Shown here: positions 1-9,544 of the stretch, piece by piece
How the letters are laid out: every line of letters begins with the position of its first letter
How positions within the stretch are numbered: the stretch's first letter is position 1
Assembly: GCF_012767755.2 (NCBI RefSeq)
Contig: NZ_AP023189.1
Span: 1,364,001-1,428,000, forward strand
Reading direction: 5' to 3'
DNA length: 64,000 bases
Source of the DNA: Pseudomonas tohonis
GTDB lineage: Bacteria; Pseudomonadota; Gammaproteobacteria; Pseudomonadales; Pseudomonadaceae
Made by a program: the position numbers and the translations under genes
The notes under the pieces: model-generated
The model's input: the letters and a program-made list of their open reading frames with translations, nothing else
Databases searched by the model: none
Told to the model about the DNA's origin: nothing

Positions 1-402
1 GACGACCTGCCCGATTACGCCGTGCTCGACCTGAAGATGGAGGGCGACTCCGGCCTGGTGCTGCTGCCCAAGCTGCTGGAGCTGGACCCGGAGATGCGCG
101 TGGTGATCCTCACCGGCTATTCGAGCATCGCCACCGCCGTGGAAGCCATCAAGCGCGGCGCCACCAACTACCTGTGCAAGCCGGCCGATGCCGACGACGT
201 GCTGACCGCGCTGCTGTCCCAGCATGCCGACCTGGACACCCTGGTGCCGGAAAACCCGATGTCGGTGGACCGCCTGCAGTGGGAGCACATCCAGCGTGTG
301 CTGGCCGAGCACGACGGCAACATCTCCGCCACCGCCCGTGCCCTGGGCATGCACCGCCGCACCTTGCAGCGCAAGCTGCAGAAGCGCCCGGTGCGTCGCT
401 GA
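1..402 (+). CDS. roxR: Redox response regulator RoxR (RegA/PrrA/ActR family), 3' part
   Basis: This is the C-terminal part of a two-component response regulator; its start lies before the window. The reading frame is open from base 1. The receiver part keeps the phospho-acceptor Asp in VLDLKM (codon at 28-30) and the conserved Lys in the CKPAD segment. The C-terminus is a short Fis-type helix-turn-helix (ISATARALGMHRRTLQRKL), the arrangement of RegA/PrrA/ActR/RoxR proteins, with no sigma-54 AAA+ domain between them. In pseudomonads RoxSR senses the respiratory redox state and controls terminal oxidases. A neighbouring mag operon is the arrangement I remember from P. aeruginosa, which supports the name. 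The sensor kinase gene would lie just upstream, outside the window. Confidence 0.88.
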   Translation, partial: DDLPDYAVLDLKMEGDSGLVLLPKLLELDPEMRVVILTGYSSIATAVEAIKRGATNYLCKPADADDVLTALLSQHADLDTLVPENPMSVDRLQWEHIQRVLAEHDGNISATARALGMHRRTLQRKLQKRPVRR

Positions 403-409
403 CGCCGAT

Positions 410-433
410 GGCGCCGAACAAAACCTCGGCGCC
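410..433 (+). terminator. Hairpin after roxR
   Basis: Perfect 8-bp arms (GGCGCCGA at 410-417 and TCGGCGCC at 426-433) begin 8 bases after the roxR stop. The following bases have only a weak T-run, so termination is plausible but not certain. Confidence 0.45.
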
Positions 434-446
434 TTGTCGGGTGTGT

Positions 447-470
447 GTAGGGTGGGCTTCAGCCCACCGC
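447..470 (+). repeat. Short palindromic repeat, GGTGGGCT-TC-AGCCCACC type
   Basis: An 8-bp inverted repeat (451-458 and 461-468) with a 2-base loop sits inside the phrase GTAGGGTGGGCTTCAGCCCA. A near-identical copy lies at 12081-12106 and an inverted, partly diverged copy at about 12240-12256. The sequence resembles the dispersed extragenic palindromes common in Pseudomonas genomes. I cannot assign it to a named REP class from the sequence alone. Confidence 0.6.
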
Positions 471-610
471 TTTTCCTTTGCTCGCTAAATTATCGATGCC
501 GGAGCCCCGGGCACACCCCTGTGCCGACCCTGGCCCCGCCTGGTGGAGGTAAGAAGCGACCTCCACCCTGCGCAGCGATCATGCCCGCATGCTGGCTCGG
601 CTGGGCTTTG

Positions 611-632
611 TAGGAGCGAATTCATTCGCGAT
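611..632 (+). repeat. Short palindromic repeat, GCGAAT-TC-ATTCGC type
   Basis: The phrase TAGGAGCGAATTCATTCGCG contains 6-bp arms (616-621 and 624-629) around TC. Its reverse complement recurs at 12266-12283. This motif is widely scattered between genes in Pseudomonas and probably belongs to a REP-like family. Confidence 0.6.
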
Positions 633-754
633 CGGGCTTTCCCCTGACGCCAAGGGCTGGCTCTTCTCTGCCCTGAAAGCTTCGTGAAAGCCACTTCCCG
701 CCCCGACTTGGTTATCCTTAGCCGCCTAACTATCCCCGCGCGCCAGGCCCCTCC

Positions 755-1696
755 ATGTTCGCCGTCGTCCAGCAAATCATCGGCATCACCGCGCCGGTCT
801 TTTCCATGCTTTTCCTCGGTGTGCTGCTGCGGCGCCTGCGCTGGATCGACGCTCCCTTCATCGATACCGCCTCCTCGCTGGTCTTTCGCGGCACCATGCC
901 GACCATGCTGTTCCTCGCCATCGTCCAGGCCGACCTGCGCACCGCGTTGCAGCCGCGGCTGATCGGCTACTTCGTCCTGGCCACGCTGGTGTGCTTCGGC
1001 CTGGCCTGGCTCTGGGCGATCTGGCGGGTGCCGAAGGCGGACCGCGGCGTCTATACCCAGGGCGCCTTCCGTGGCAACAACGGCATCATCGGCCTGGCCC
1101 TGGCCACCAGCATGTACGGCGACTACGGGCTCTCGGTGGGCGGGGTGCTCGGGGGCGTGGTGATCCTCTGCTACAACACCCTGTCCTCGGTGGTGCTGGC
1201 TCTCTACGCGCCCAACGCCAAGACCGACCCCTGGAGCCTGTTCAAGAGCATCCTCGGCAACCCGCTGATCATCGGCGTACTGGCGGCCATCCCGGTGGCC
1301 TACCTGCAACTGCCGTTGCCGGCCTGGGTGGTCACATCCGGCGAGTACTTCGCGCAGATGACCCTGCCCCTGGCGCTGATCTGTATCGGCGGCACCCTGT
1401 CCCTGGCCTCCCTGCGCGCGAGCGGGCCGATGGCGATGAGCGCCAGCCTGATGAAGATGGTCTGGCTGCCCCTGGTGGCCACGGTCGGCGCCTGGGTCTG
1501 CGGCTTCCGCAATGCCGAGCTGGCGATCCTCTTCCTCTATTTCGCCAGCCCCACGGCGGCGGCCAGTTTCGTCATGGCGCGCGCGGTGAACGGCAACCAC
1601 GAGCTGGCGGCGGCGATCATCGTGATCACCACCCTGGCGGCGGTGGTCACCACCAACCTCGGCCTGCTGACGTTGCAGCTGATGGGGCTGATCTAG
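755..1696 (+). CDS. AEC (auxin efflux carrier) family transporter
   Basis: A 313-residue, strongly hydrophobic inner-membrane protein with roughly ten predicted membrane segments. It has the layout of AEC/BART-superfamily permeases: an N-terminal half of about five helices, a hydrophilic break near residues 150-165 (APNAKTDPWSLFKS) and a second half. The stretch GNNGIIGLALA near residue 110 fits the conserved Asn-Gly-rich crossover region of the family. Relatives move small organic acids or amino-acid derivatives; the substrate cannot be read from sequence. It starts with ATG at 755 and is followed by a 117-bp gap before the mag operon. I do not remember a gene here in P. aeruginosa, so it looks like a lineage-specific insertion. 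Confidence 0.8.
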   Translation: MFAVVQQIIGITAPVFSMLFLGVLLRRLRWIDAPFIDTASSLVFRGTMPTMLFLAIVQADLRTALQPRLIGYFVLATLVCFGLAWLWAIWRVPKADRGVYTQGAFRGNNGIIGLALATSMYGDYGLSVGGVLGGVVILCYNTLSSVVLALYAPNAKTDPWSLFKSILGNPLIIGVLAAIPVAYLQLPLPAWVVTSGEYFAQMTLPLALICIGGTLSLASLRASGPMAMSASLMKMVWLPLVATVGAWVCGFRNAELAILFLYFASPTAAASFVMARAVNGNHELAAAIIVITTLAAVVTTNLGLLTLQLMGLI

Positions 1697-1754
1697 CTTT
1701 CCGGGGTGAGATGTTTCAAATTGTGAGGGACTTCCGACTCCTCGACGCCCCGGA

Positions 1755-1783
1755 TTGCGCGCTCCCCCGTGAGGCTCTAGCAT
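1755..1783 (+). promoter_or_regulatory. Candidate sigma-70 promoter for the mag operon
   Basis: TTGCGC at 1755-1760 and TAGCAT at 1778-1783 are separated by 17 bases, about 30 bases before the magA start. The match is moderate. The predicted leader would be short and would include the GGA of the ribosome-binding site at 1805-1807. Confidence 0.35.
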
Positions 1784-1813
1784 CAGCGCCTTTGCGCCAT
1801 TAAAGGATTAAAC

Positions 1814-2605
1814 ATGCGCGCCCCCCTCCTGCTCTGCCTGACGTTCCTGGCCTCCATGGCCCAGGCCGCCGAACCGGCCGCGACGCTGGAGGGGCCGACC
1901 GCCGGCTGGCGCTACGCCGGGCTGCTGGACCGCAGCGAGAACCCCGCCGTCGCCTACCCCACGCCGCCCATCGACCGAGGCGGCCAGCGCAACCGCACCC
2001 TGATCGAAGGCCGCCTGGCCAACCTCGGCCACGTACGCCAGCCGCATCGCCTGGTGGTCAATGGCAACCCGCTGCCGCTCTACACCGACGACCAGGGCCG
2101 CTTCGTCCGCCCCTATGCCTTCGGCGCCGGCTCCAACGGCGTCGAGCTGGTGTCCGGTGATGGCAAGTCGGTCAAGCGCGTGCAGTTCTACGAGGCCAAC
2201 ACCCATCGGACGCCCGCGCGCCTGCGCGTCGTGCTCGGCTGGGACGACCCCAAGGCCGAGCTCGACCTGCACATCGTCACTCCCGACGGCCAGCACGCCT
2301 TCTGGGCGGACCCGGTGATGAGCAACGGCGGCGGCCTGGACACCGACAGCGTCGATGGCCCGGGGCCGGAGATGTTCACCATGACCGCGCCGCTGCACGG
2401 CACCTACCTGGTGTACGTCAACTACTGGGGCAACCTGGGCGCAGGCGGCTACAACTTCGACGCCGGCAGCAACCAGAACGAGGTGATCACCTCGCAGATC
2501 AGCCTGGTGTTCAACGAGAACACCGTGAATGAGAAACGCGAGACCTTCCTCGTCCCGCTGCGTGCCATCGGCGAGCTGCTGCTCGTCAAATCCTTCAATT
2601 TCTGA
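1814..2605 (+). CDS. magA: MagA, DUF2135 (YfaP-like) secreted protein
   Basis: First gene of the macroglobulin operon. It has an N-terminal signal peptide (hydrophobic residues 4-16, cleavage likely after AQA at 18). The DUF2135 domain fills roughly residues 130-263, with the typical core RLRVVLGWDDPKAELDLHIV and a later YLVYVNYWG strand. The same domain and the same closing phrase (ELxLVKSF) occur in MagF, the last gene, so the two are paralogues. In P. aeruginosa MagA was reported in an inner-membrane complex with MagB, MagD and MagF. The ribosome-binding site AAAGGAT lies 5 bases before ATG. The stop overlaps a possible ATG of the next gene at 2605. Confidence 0.85.
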   Translation: MRAPLLLCLTFLASMAQAAEPAATLEGPTAGWRYAGLLDRSENPAVAYPTPPIDRGGQRNRTLIEGRLANLGHVRQPHRLVVNGNPLPLYTDDQGRFVRPYAFGAGSNGVELVSGDGKSVKRVQFYEANTHRTPARLRVVLGWDDPKAELDLHIVTPDGQHAFWADPVMSNGGGLDTDSVDGPGPEMFTMTAPLHGTYLVYVNYWGNLGAGGYNFDAGSNQNEVITSQISLVFNENTVNEKRETFLVPLRAIGELLLVKSFNF

Positions 2606-2640
2606 TGTCCCGACGCTTGGATGAACTGGGGTTATTCGAC

Positions 2641-4332
2641 ATGAGCCAGACCACCACACCCGAACCGGCCCGCCGCCCGGCCCTGGCACGCCACCCGCGC
2701 GCCCTGGCCGCCGGCCTGCTGCTGCCGCTGGCCGCCTTCGGCCTGCTGGGCGGGTGCTCCAAGGAACCGCCGCGCGAGCTGGCCGAGAAGAGCGCCCTGG
2801 GCCTCGACCTGAAGCGCCCCGATGCGCTGATCGAGAGCGTCTCGCTGAGCCGCCTGCCCAAGGACATCCTCGCCGTGCCGCTGCTGCGCGACACCCTCAC
2901 CGAGGACTTCGTCTTCTACTACCAGGACAACGCCGACCGCCTCGGGCTGTCCGGCAGCCTGCGGCGGATCATCTACGAGCGTGACCTCAAGCTACAGGAC
3001 ACGCTGCTGGACGAGTTGCTCGACCAGCCCGCCGAAGTCGCCCTGTGGCGCGGCGCCGACGGCAAGCTCAAGCATGTGCTGCTGACCATCGAGCGCGGTG
3101 GCCTGGCGCGGGTGCTGGAGCCCCTGGCCCACGTCGCCCTCGACGACAGCCAGCTGAGCCAGGCCGGCGAGCTGCGCGTGGACGGCGACTCCGTACCGCT
3201 CTACCGCCTGAGCTACCTGGGCGATCGCTCCGTGCTGCTGGCCAGCCACGGCGACAAGCTGCTGGTGCTGTCCAGCCCCGGCATGCTGATGGATGAAGCC
3301 GGCCAACTGGCCAAGGACGCCACCGAATCGGTGGAATCCCTGCTGGAAGGCGAGAACCCCTTCCCCGAGCGCTTCGGCCTGGATGCCCGCGGCACCGAGC
3401 AGCAGCGCATCGCCCTGGGCGGCGAGTACGTCGCCTTCGGCTACCAGCGCTTCTTCCCGTCCTTCGCCGGGCTGCGCTTCGAGATGGACGACAAGGGCTG
3501 GCACAGCTACGTCGCCCTCAACGACGTCGACGACCAGCCGGCCTTCGACTTCGCCCCCATCTGGAAGGCCATGCCCATGGGCGCCAGTGCCTGCGTGGCG
3601 CTACCGGTGGCACCGGGCGTGCCCGGCAAGCTGCTGGACCGCGTCGGCGCCGGCAAGGAGGTCGCCGCCGAGCTGGAGAAGCGCCTGAACGGATCGGCCG
3701 GCCTGTGCTGGTACGCCGAATCGCGCCTGCACTCGCCGCTGCTGGTCACCCTACTGGGCGAGAAGGTGACGCCTGAGCTCGATACCGCCATCGAGGGCCT
3801 GTTCGGCTCGGTGATCGGCGCCTACGAGCCCTATGTCGAGGGTGGCCGCTTCCCGGTGGACGACCAGACCCAGGGCGAGACCCGCCGCTGGACCCGCGAT
3901 GTCGGCTCCAACTTCGGCCAGTACCCGGCCAGCGAGAACGCCAACCCGGACGCCCTGGGTTCCAGCGGCTTCTTCCGCGTGAGCCTGGCGCGCCATGGCG
4001 ACACCCTGCTGTTCTCCCTCGACGACAAGCTGGTGACCAAGGGCCTGGATACCCTCGACAAGCGCTTCCCGCCGCTGGCCGAGACCCTGCCCAAGGACGC
4101 CCTGGTGCCGGCCTTCATGGCCCCCGACGGCCTGTCGAAGCTGCTCGAGCGCGAGACCCTCGACAGCCTGCCGAGCAACTACGAGCCGGTGTTCCGCAAC
4201 GCCGCCGAAACCCACCTGCTGCCCAAGCTGCGGGCCCTCGGTGGCCATGGCAAGTACGCCCTGGCGCTGCCTGCGGGCACCAAGACCGGTTCCGACTGGC
4301 AATGGCTGCCGCTGGAGTGGCGCCCGCTGTGA
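2641..4332 (+). CDS. magB: MagB, DUF2138 (YfaA-like) membrane-anchored protein
   Basis: A large periplasmic protein of the DUF2138 family, the second gene of the operon. I chose the ATG at 2641 because it is preceded by TGGGG and gives an N-terminus of normal length before a hydrophobic stretch ending in LLGGC. That fits a lipoprotein signal with Cys39, although it could instead stay as a membrane anchor. An ATG at 2605 overlaps the magA stop and adds 12 residues. After the anchor the protein is hydrophilic, with no catalytic motif I recognise. P. aeruginosa MagB is reported to interact with MagD at the inner membrane. The stop overlaps the GTG of magC. Confidence 0.82.
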   Translation: MSQTTTPEPARRPALARHPRALAAGLLLPLAAFGLLGGCSKEPPRELAEKSALGLDLKRPDALIESVSLSRLPKDILAVPLLRDTLTEDFVFYYQDNADRLGLSGSLRRIIYERDLKLQDTLLDELLDQPAEVALWRGADGKLKHVLLTIERGGLARVLEPLAHVALDDSQLSQAGELRVDGDSVPLYRLSYLGDRSVLLASHGDKLLVLSSPGMLMDEAGQLAKDATESVESLLEGENPFPERFGLDARGTEQQRIALGGEYVAFGYQRFFPSFAGLRFEMDDKGWHSYVALNDVDDQPAFDFAPIWKAMPMGASACVALPVAPGVPGKLLDRVGAGKEVAAELEKRLNGSAGLCWYAESRLHSPLLVTLLGEKVTPELDTAIEGLFGSVIGAYEPYVEGGRFPVDDQTQGETRRWTRDVGSNFGQYPASENANPDALGSSGFFRVSLARHGDTLLFSLDDKLVTKGLDTLDKRFPPLAETLPKDALVPAFMAPDGLSKLLERETLDSLPSNYEPVFRNAAETHLLPKLRALGGHGKYALALPAGTKTGSDWQWLPLEWRPL

Positions 4333-4979
4333 CCCGTACCCTGGCTCGCCTGCCGCTGGGCCTTGCCGCGCTGTTGATGGCGTGGAGCCTGGCCGTGCGC
4401 GCCGAGGACGTCCCCGCACTGGACGCCGAGCAGTCCCAGGTGTTCCGCGCCTGGTTCGTGCGCATCGCCCAGGAACAGCTGCGCCAGGGGCCGAGCCCGC
4501 GCTGGCACCAGCAGGACTGTGCCGGCCTGGTGCGCTTCGCCGCCAACGAGGCGCTCAAGCCCCACGACGGCAAGTGGCTGCGCGCCAACGGCCTGTCCAA
4601 CCGCTACCTGCCGCCGGAGCTGGACCTGACCGACGGCCAGCGCCGCCTGGCGCAGACCTGGCAACAGGGTGGCGGCAAGGTCGGGCCCTATGTGAATGCC
4701 ATCAAGCTGATCCAGTACAACAGCCGGTTCGCCGGCCGTGACCTCAACCAGGCGCGGCCCGGCGACCTGATCTTCTTCGACCAGGGCGACGAGCAGCACC
4801 TGATGATCTGGATGGGGCGCGACATCGCGTACCACACCGGAACCACCACGCCGACCGATAACGGCATGCGCTCCGTGAGCCTGCAACAACTCATGACATG
4901 GAAGGACACCCGATGGATCCCCGACGAATCCAACCCCAACTTTATCGGCATCTATCGGCTGCACTTCCTCTCCCGATGA
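4329..4979 (+). CDS. magC: MagC, DUF1175 (YfaT-like), NlpC/P60-like fold
   Basis: A 216-residue secreted protein. GTG at 4329 overlaps the magB stop and gives a good signal peptide (hydrophobic 8-23, cleavage near VRA-ED). The mature part has the layout of an NlpC/P60-type cysteine peptidase: QDCAGLVRF with Cys64, then [11 protein letters not shown] at 142-152, then QHLMIWMG with His157, and YHTG with His169. Cys, PGDLxFF and His in that order and spacing are characteristic of enzymes that cut peptidoglycan stem peptides. DUF1175 itself has no established activity that I know of, so the enzymatic role is inference. The stop codon overlaps the magD start (ATGA). Confidence 0.8.
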   Translation: MTRTLARLPLGLAALLMAWSLAVRAEDVPALDAEQSQVFRAWFVRIAQEQLRQGPSPRWHQQDCAGLVRFAANEALKPHDGKWLRANGLSNRYLPPELDLTDGQRRLAQTWQQGGGKVGPYVNAIKLIQYNSRFAGRDLNQARPGDLIFFDQGDEQHLMIWMGRDIAYHTGTTTPTDNGMRSVSLQQLMTWKDTRWIPDESNPNFIGIYRLHFLSR

Positions 4980-7900
4980 CTGCCGCCCGCCTGCTGCGCC
5001 GCGCCGCCACCCTGTCGGCGACGGCCCTGCTCGCCCTGGCGTTGCCCTTCGGCAGCAGCCAGGCCGATGACGAAGTGCCCTCCAGCGGCTACACGCCGCT
5101 CTCGGGGGAATCCTTCTTCCTCCTGGCCGACAGCAGCTTCGCCGCCGACGAGGTCGCCAAGGTGCGCCTCGAGGCACCGGGCCGCGACTACCGCCGCTAC
5201 CGCATGGAAGGCTACGGCGGTGTCGACGTGCGGGTGTACCGCATCGACAACCCGCTGGAGTTCCTCAAGCGTCAGAAGAACCTGCACCGGGTGGTCGCCG
5301 AGGGCGATTTCAAGGGCGAGGGCCTGTCCAACACCCTCGGCTACCTGTGGGACAACTGGTACCGCAAGTCGCGGCGGGTGATGCAGCGCGCCTTCTCCTA
5401 CGAGTCGCGCAAGCAGGTCACCGAGGAAGCGCCCGAGCTGAAGATGGGCGACGCCATCCGCCAGCCCACCGAATTCACCCCGCAGGTGCAGTACGCGCCC
5501 ATGAAGGGCCTGCCCCTGGTCGAGCAGTTCCGCTACCCGCTGTGGGAAGCCAAGCCCATCGAGCCGCCGAAGGGCGTCGAGCTGGCCGGCTCCTCGAGCC
5601 AGTTCACCAACGTCCAGCCGGGCAACGTCTACATCCCGCTGGGCAAGCTCAAGCCGGGCCTGTACCTGGCCGAGGCCATCGTCGGCAAGTACCGCGCCAC
5701 CACCGTGGTGTTCGTCTCCAACACCGTCGCCGTGAGCAAGATCGCCGGCGGCGAGCTGCTGGTATGGACGGCGCACAAGCACCAGGGCACCCCGGTCGCC
5801 GGGGCCAAGGTGCTGTGGACCGACGGCCTGGGCGTGATGACCAGCGGCAGCACCGACGCCGAGGGCCTGCTGCGCCTCGGCCATGCCAGCCCGGAACGTT
5901 CCTACCTGCTGGGCGAGGATGCCGAGGGCGGCGTGTTCGTCTCCGAGAACTTCTATTACGACAGCGAGATCTACGACACCAAGCTCTACGCCTTCACCGA
6001 CCGGCCGCTGTACCGCCCGGGGGACTGGGTGGAGGTGAAGATCGTCGGCCGCGAGTTCAAGAACGCCCGTGATTCGGTGGCGCCAAGCGCCGCACCGATC
6101 AAGCTCGCGGTGCTCGATGCCAACGGCACCCAGCTGCAGACCCTCGACCTGAACCTGGACTCCAGGTCCGGCACCTCCAGCCGCTTCCAGCTGCCGCAGA
6201 ACGCCGTGGCCGGCGGCTACGAGCTGCGCTTCACCTACCGCGAGCAGATCTACAGCAGCGCCTTCCGCGTCGCCGAGTACATCAAGCCGCACTTCGAGGT
6301 GTCGCTGGACCTGGCCAAGCCCGACTTCCGCACCGGCGAGCCGGTCAAGGGCGCCCTGGTGCTGCTCTACCCGGATGGCAAGCCGGTGGCCAACGCCAAG
6401 CTGCAACTGAGCCTGCGCGCCCAGCAGCTGTCGATGATCGACAACGAACTGCAGTACCTCGGCCAGTTCCCCATCGAGCTGAGCACCAGCGAACTGACCA
6501 CCGACGCCAAGGGCCGTGCCGAGATCGACCTGCCGGCGGCCGAGAAGCCCAGCCGCTACCTGCTCACCGTGTTCGCCAGCGATGGCGCCGCATACCGGGT
6601 CAAGACCAGCAAGGAAATCCTCATCGAGCGTGGCGCCGCCCGCTACGCCCTGACCGCCCCGCAGCGCTTCAGCAGCGCCGGCGAGTCGGTGCGCTTCACC
6701 TACCGCAGCGAGCGCCCGACCGAGCTCAAGCCCGCGCGCTACGACTGGGTACGCCTGGAGGACCAGAGCAGCCACAGCGGCAGCCTGGGCGAAGGGGACG
6801 AAGGTTTCGACCTCAAGTTCGAGCGCCCCGGCACCTACAGCATCACCCTCAAGGACGAGCACGGGCTGATCCTGGGTGCCACCGGCCACTCGGTGAGCGG
6901 CGATGGCGTCAAGGCCGTGGCCGGCACCATCGAGATCGTTCTGGACAAGGCCGAGTACCAGGCCGGTGACGAGGCCCTGGCCCTGATCACCTTCCCGGAG
7001 CCGGTGAGCGACGCGCTGCTGACCCTGGAGCGCGACAAGGTCGAGGCCACCGCGCTGCTGTCCAAGGGCGGCGACTGGCTGAAGATCGAGCGCCTGTCCG
7101 ATACCCAGTACCGCGCACGCATCCCGGTGGGCGAGACCTTCTCGCCGAACATCACCTTCTCCGCGCTCTACACCCGTGGCGGCGACTACAGCTTCCAGAA
7201 CGCCGGCATCAAGGTGGCGACGCCGCAGATCGACATCCAGATCGTCGCCGACAAGGAAACCGCCCGCCCCGGCGACCTGGTCACCGTCGAGCTGACCACC
7301 CGCTACGCCGGCAAGCCGACCGCCTCGCGCCTCACCGTCAGCGTGGTGGACGAGATGATCTACGCGCTGCAGCCGGAGATCGCCCCGGGCATCGACCAGT
7401 TCTTCTACCACCCGCGTCGCAACAACGTGCGCACCAGCGCCAGCCTGTCGTTCATCGCCTACGACCTGGCCCTGCCCGGCACGCCCAGCGCCCCGGGCCG
7501 CGCGAACCGCAGCGACCGCGGCGTGAAGGTGCTGGAGCGCCCGCGCCGCGAGGAAGTCGACACCGCCGCCTGGCAGCCCGACCTCGTCACCGATGCCGAC
7601 GGCAAGGCGCGCTTCAGCTTCCGCATGCCCGACTCGCTGACCCGCTGGCGCATCACCGCCCGCGCCGTCAACGCCGACGGCCAGGTTGGCCAGAAGCGCC
7701 AGTTCGTGCGTTCCGAGAAGCCGCTGTACCTGAAGTGGAGCGGCCCGGCCACCTACCGTGGCGGTGACAAGCCGGCCCTCGGCCTGTTCGCCTTCAACCA
7801 GGGCGAAGCCGGTGCCAAGGCCGAGCTGGTGACCCGCTACAACGGCCAGGAACAGCGCACTCCGGTGGAGCTGGCCAAGGGCATCAACTACCTGCCGCTG

Positions 7901-9544
7901 GCCGAGACCGCCCTGGTGAATGGCGACTTCCACGCCGAGCTGGTTCAGGACGGCCAGGTCGTCGACGCCCTCGACGTCGCCCTGCACCTGGCCGCCAGCG
8001 GCTGGCAGAGCGCCCAGGCGAAGACCGTCGTCGCCTATGCCGGCAAGACCGAACTGGGCCTGCCGGCCGACGCCAGCGCCATCCGCCTGCGCCTCGACGA
8101 CAGCGGCCGCTCCCTGTTCAAGGGCGCGCTCGATGACCTGCTCGGCTACCCCTACGGCGGCGTCGAGCAGACCGCCAGCCGCCTGCTGCCGCTGTCCCTG
8201 GCCTACCCGACCCTGGCCCAGGGCGAGCCGCGCGTGCGCGACCGCCTGCGCCTGATCATGCAGAACAGCCGCCTGCGCCTGGTGCAGATGGCCGGCCCCG
8301 AAGCGTCCTTCACCTGGTGGGGCGACGAGGCGGATGCCGATGCCTTCCTCACCGCCTACGCCTACTACGCCGACTGGTACGCCAGCCGCGCCCTGGAGGT
8401 GCAGCTGCCGGCGGAACATTGGCAGCGGGTGCTGGACGTCTACGCCGCACAGGCGCCGACCACGCCGTTGCTGCAACGCGCGCTGATCCTCGGCTTCGCC
8501 CGCGAGATGCAGCTGCCGGTCAACACCCTGATGGAAGGCCTGATGGCCGACCTGGCGGCCGCCGGGGAGGGCAGCGACCAGGCCCTGTCGGACGACGGCA
8601 GCCAGAGCCTGGTCATGGCCGCGCCGGATTCGGCCCTGGGCCTCGCCACCGCGCGGGTGCTCACCCTCGGCCTGGCGCGCCAGGTGCAGGCCAAGGTGCC
8701 GGACGCACTGGCCGCCCAGGCCGCTGCCGCCCGCGAGCGCCTGGCCGCCAGCCAGCAACCCTTCACCGAGGCCGTCGGCCTGTACGTCAACGGTGCCGAT
8801 CGCCAACGCGCCGCCGCGCTGCTCAAGCGCCTGGCGCCTGGCCAGGCCACCCTGGAACGCGCCCTGGCGCTGACCTGGCTGCAACGTTCCCTCGGCCAGG
8901 ACGACGAGGCGATCGCGCTCAAGCCCCAGGGCGACTGGCGCGCGGCCGAAGGCACCAGCGGCGAAGGCTACTGGCTGTGGCAAGGCCAGGGCGTGCCCGC
9001 TGAACTGGAACTGCCGGACGACCTGCCGCACCCGGTGGACGTGCGCCTGGACTTCAACAGCGCCCAGGCCGCCCCGGCGAAGCTGGACGTGGAGATCTCC
9101 CGCAGCCTGATGCGCCTGGTGCCCGGCGAGGAGCCCTTCAGCTTCACCGCCGAGGAGGTGAAGCCGGAGGACATCTCCAGCGACGACCTCTACCTGGACA
9201 CCATCGTGCTCACCAGCAAGGGCGAGCGCGCGCTGCGCTACGGCATGCTGGAAGTGCCGCTGCCGCCGGGCGCCGATGTCGAGCGCACCACCTGGGGCAT
9301 CAAGATCTCCGGCCTGGGTGGCGAGGAAGCCGAGACCCTGGAGCGCGCACGCAACGAGCCGGGCCAACTGCTCTACGCGGTGCCGGTGGACAGCCTGCAG
9401 GGCAGCGTGGTGCTGCAGCACCTGGTGCGCTTCTCGCAGAAAGGCTCCTTCGAGTTGCCGCCGGCCCGCTACCAGCGCCTCTACGCTCCCCAGGAGCAGG
9501 CGCTGGAGAGCGAACCGGCGCTCGGACGGATCAAGGTTGACTAG
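4976..9544 (+). CDS. magD: MagD, bacterial alpha-2-macroglobulin (YfaS type, thioester-less)
   Basis: A 1522-residue secreted macroglobulin homologue. ATG at 4976 overlaps the magC stop and starts a signal peptide ending near SQA30. Many beta-sandwich (MG) domains follow. Landmarks include the MG-domain phrase [14 protein letters not shown], the alpha-2-macroglobulin signature region [16 protein letters not shown], and the thioester-domain helix region [13 protein letters not shown]. In thioester-bearing bacterial macroglobulins that last motif reads CLEQ. Here Gly1062 replaces the Cys (G1062-V-E-Q1065), so no covalent protease trap can form, as in E. coli YfaS. P. aeruginosa MagD binds neutrophil elastase, is processed in vivo and is controlled by RetS/RsmA. 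The stop at 9542-9544 overlaps the magE TTG start. Confidence 0.93.
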   Translation: MTAARLLRRAATLSATALLALALPFGSSQADDEVPSSGYTPLSGESFFLLADSSFAADEVAKVRLEAPGRDYRRYRMEGYGGVDVRVYRIDNPLEFLKRQKNLHRVVAEGDFKGEGLSNTLGYLWDNWYRKSRRVMQRAFSYESRKQVTEEAPELKMGDAIRQPTEFTPQVQYAPMKGLPLVEQFRYPLWEAKPIEPPKGVELAGSSSQFTNVQPGNVYIPLGKLKPGLYLAEAIVGKYRATTVVFVSNTVAVSKIAGGELLVWTAHKHQGTPVAGAKVLWTDGLGVMTSGSTDAEGLLRLGHASPERSYLLGEDAEGGVFVSENFYYDSEIYDTKLYAFTDRPLYRPGDWVEVKIVGREFKNARDSVAPSAAPIKLAVLDANGTQLQTLDLNLDSRSGTSSRFQLPQNAVAGGYELRFTYREQIYSSAFRVAEYIKPHFEVSLDLAKPDFRTGEPVKGALVLLYPDGKPVANAKLQLSLRAQQLSMIDNELQYLGQFPIELSTSELTTDAKGRAEIDLPAAEKPSRYLLTVFASDGAAYRVKTSKEILIERGAARYALTAPQRFSSAGESVRFTYRSERPTELKPARYDWVRLEDQSSHSGSLGEGDEGFDLKFERPGTYSITLKDEHGLILGATGHSVSGDGVKAVAGTIEIVLDKAEYQAGDEALALITFPEPVSDALLTLERDKVEATALLSKGGDWLKIERLSDTQYRARIPVGETFSPNITFSALYTRGGDYSFQNAGIKVATPQIDIQIVADKETARPGDLVTVELTTRYAGKPTASRLTVSVVDEMIYALQPEIAPGIDQFFYHPRRNNVRTSASLSFIAYDLALPGTPSAPGRANRSDRGVKVLERPRREEVDTAAWQPDLVTDADGKARFSFRMPDSLTRWRITARAVNADGQVGQKRQFVRSEKPLYLKWSGPATYRGGDKPALGLFAFNQGEAGAKAELVTRYNGQEQRTPVELAKGINYLPLAETALVNGDFHAELVQDGQVVDALDVALHLAASGWQSAQAKTVVAYAGKTELGLPADASAIRLRLDDSGRSLFKGALDDLLGYPYGGVEQTASRLLPLSLAYPTLAQGEPRVRDRLRLIMQNSRLRLVQMAGPEASFTWWGDEADADAFLTAYAYYADWYASRALEVQLPAEHWQRVLDVYAAQAPTTPLLQRALILGFAREMQLPVNTLMEGLMADLAAAGEGSDQALSDDGSQSLVMAAPDSALGLATARVLTLGLARQVQAKVPDALAAQAAAARERLAASQQPFTEAVGLYVNGADRQRAAALLKRLAPGQATLERALALTWLQRSLGQDDEAIALKPQGDWRAAEGTSGEGYWLWQGQGVPAELELPDDLPHPVDVRLDFNSAQAAPAKLDVEISRSLMRLVPGEEPFSFTAEEVKPEDISSDDLYLDTIVLTSKGERALRYGMLEVPLPPGADVERTTWGIKISGLGGEEAETLERARNEPGQLLYAVPVDSLQGSVVLQHLVRFSQKGSFELPPARYQRLYAPQEQALESEPALGRIKVD

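Larger units (their letters stand above)
403..754. other. 352-bp intergenic region with repeats, no gene seen
   Basis: No convincing coding frame lies between roxR and the AEC transporter gene. The stretch holds a GC hairpin just after roxR (410-433) and two short palindromic repeats (447-470 and 611-632). Both repeat types recur at 12081-12286, beyond the mag operon. The last 80 bases before 755 should hold the transporter promoter, but I see no clear -35/-10 pair. Confidence 0.6.

Noticed and set aside
755..1696. AEC transporter as first gene of the mag operon
   Set aside because: A 117-bp gap with a candidate promoter separates it from magA, and mag operons elsewhere have six genes without it.
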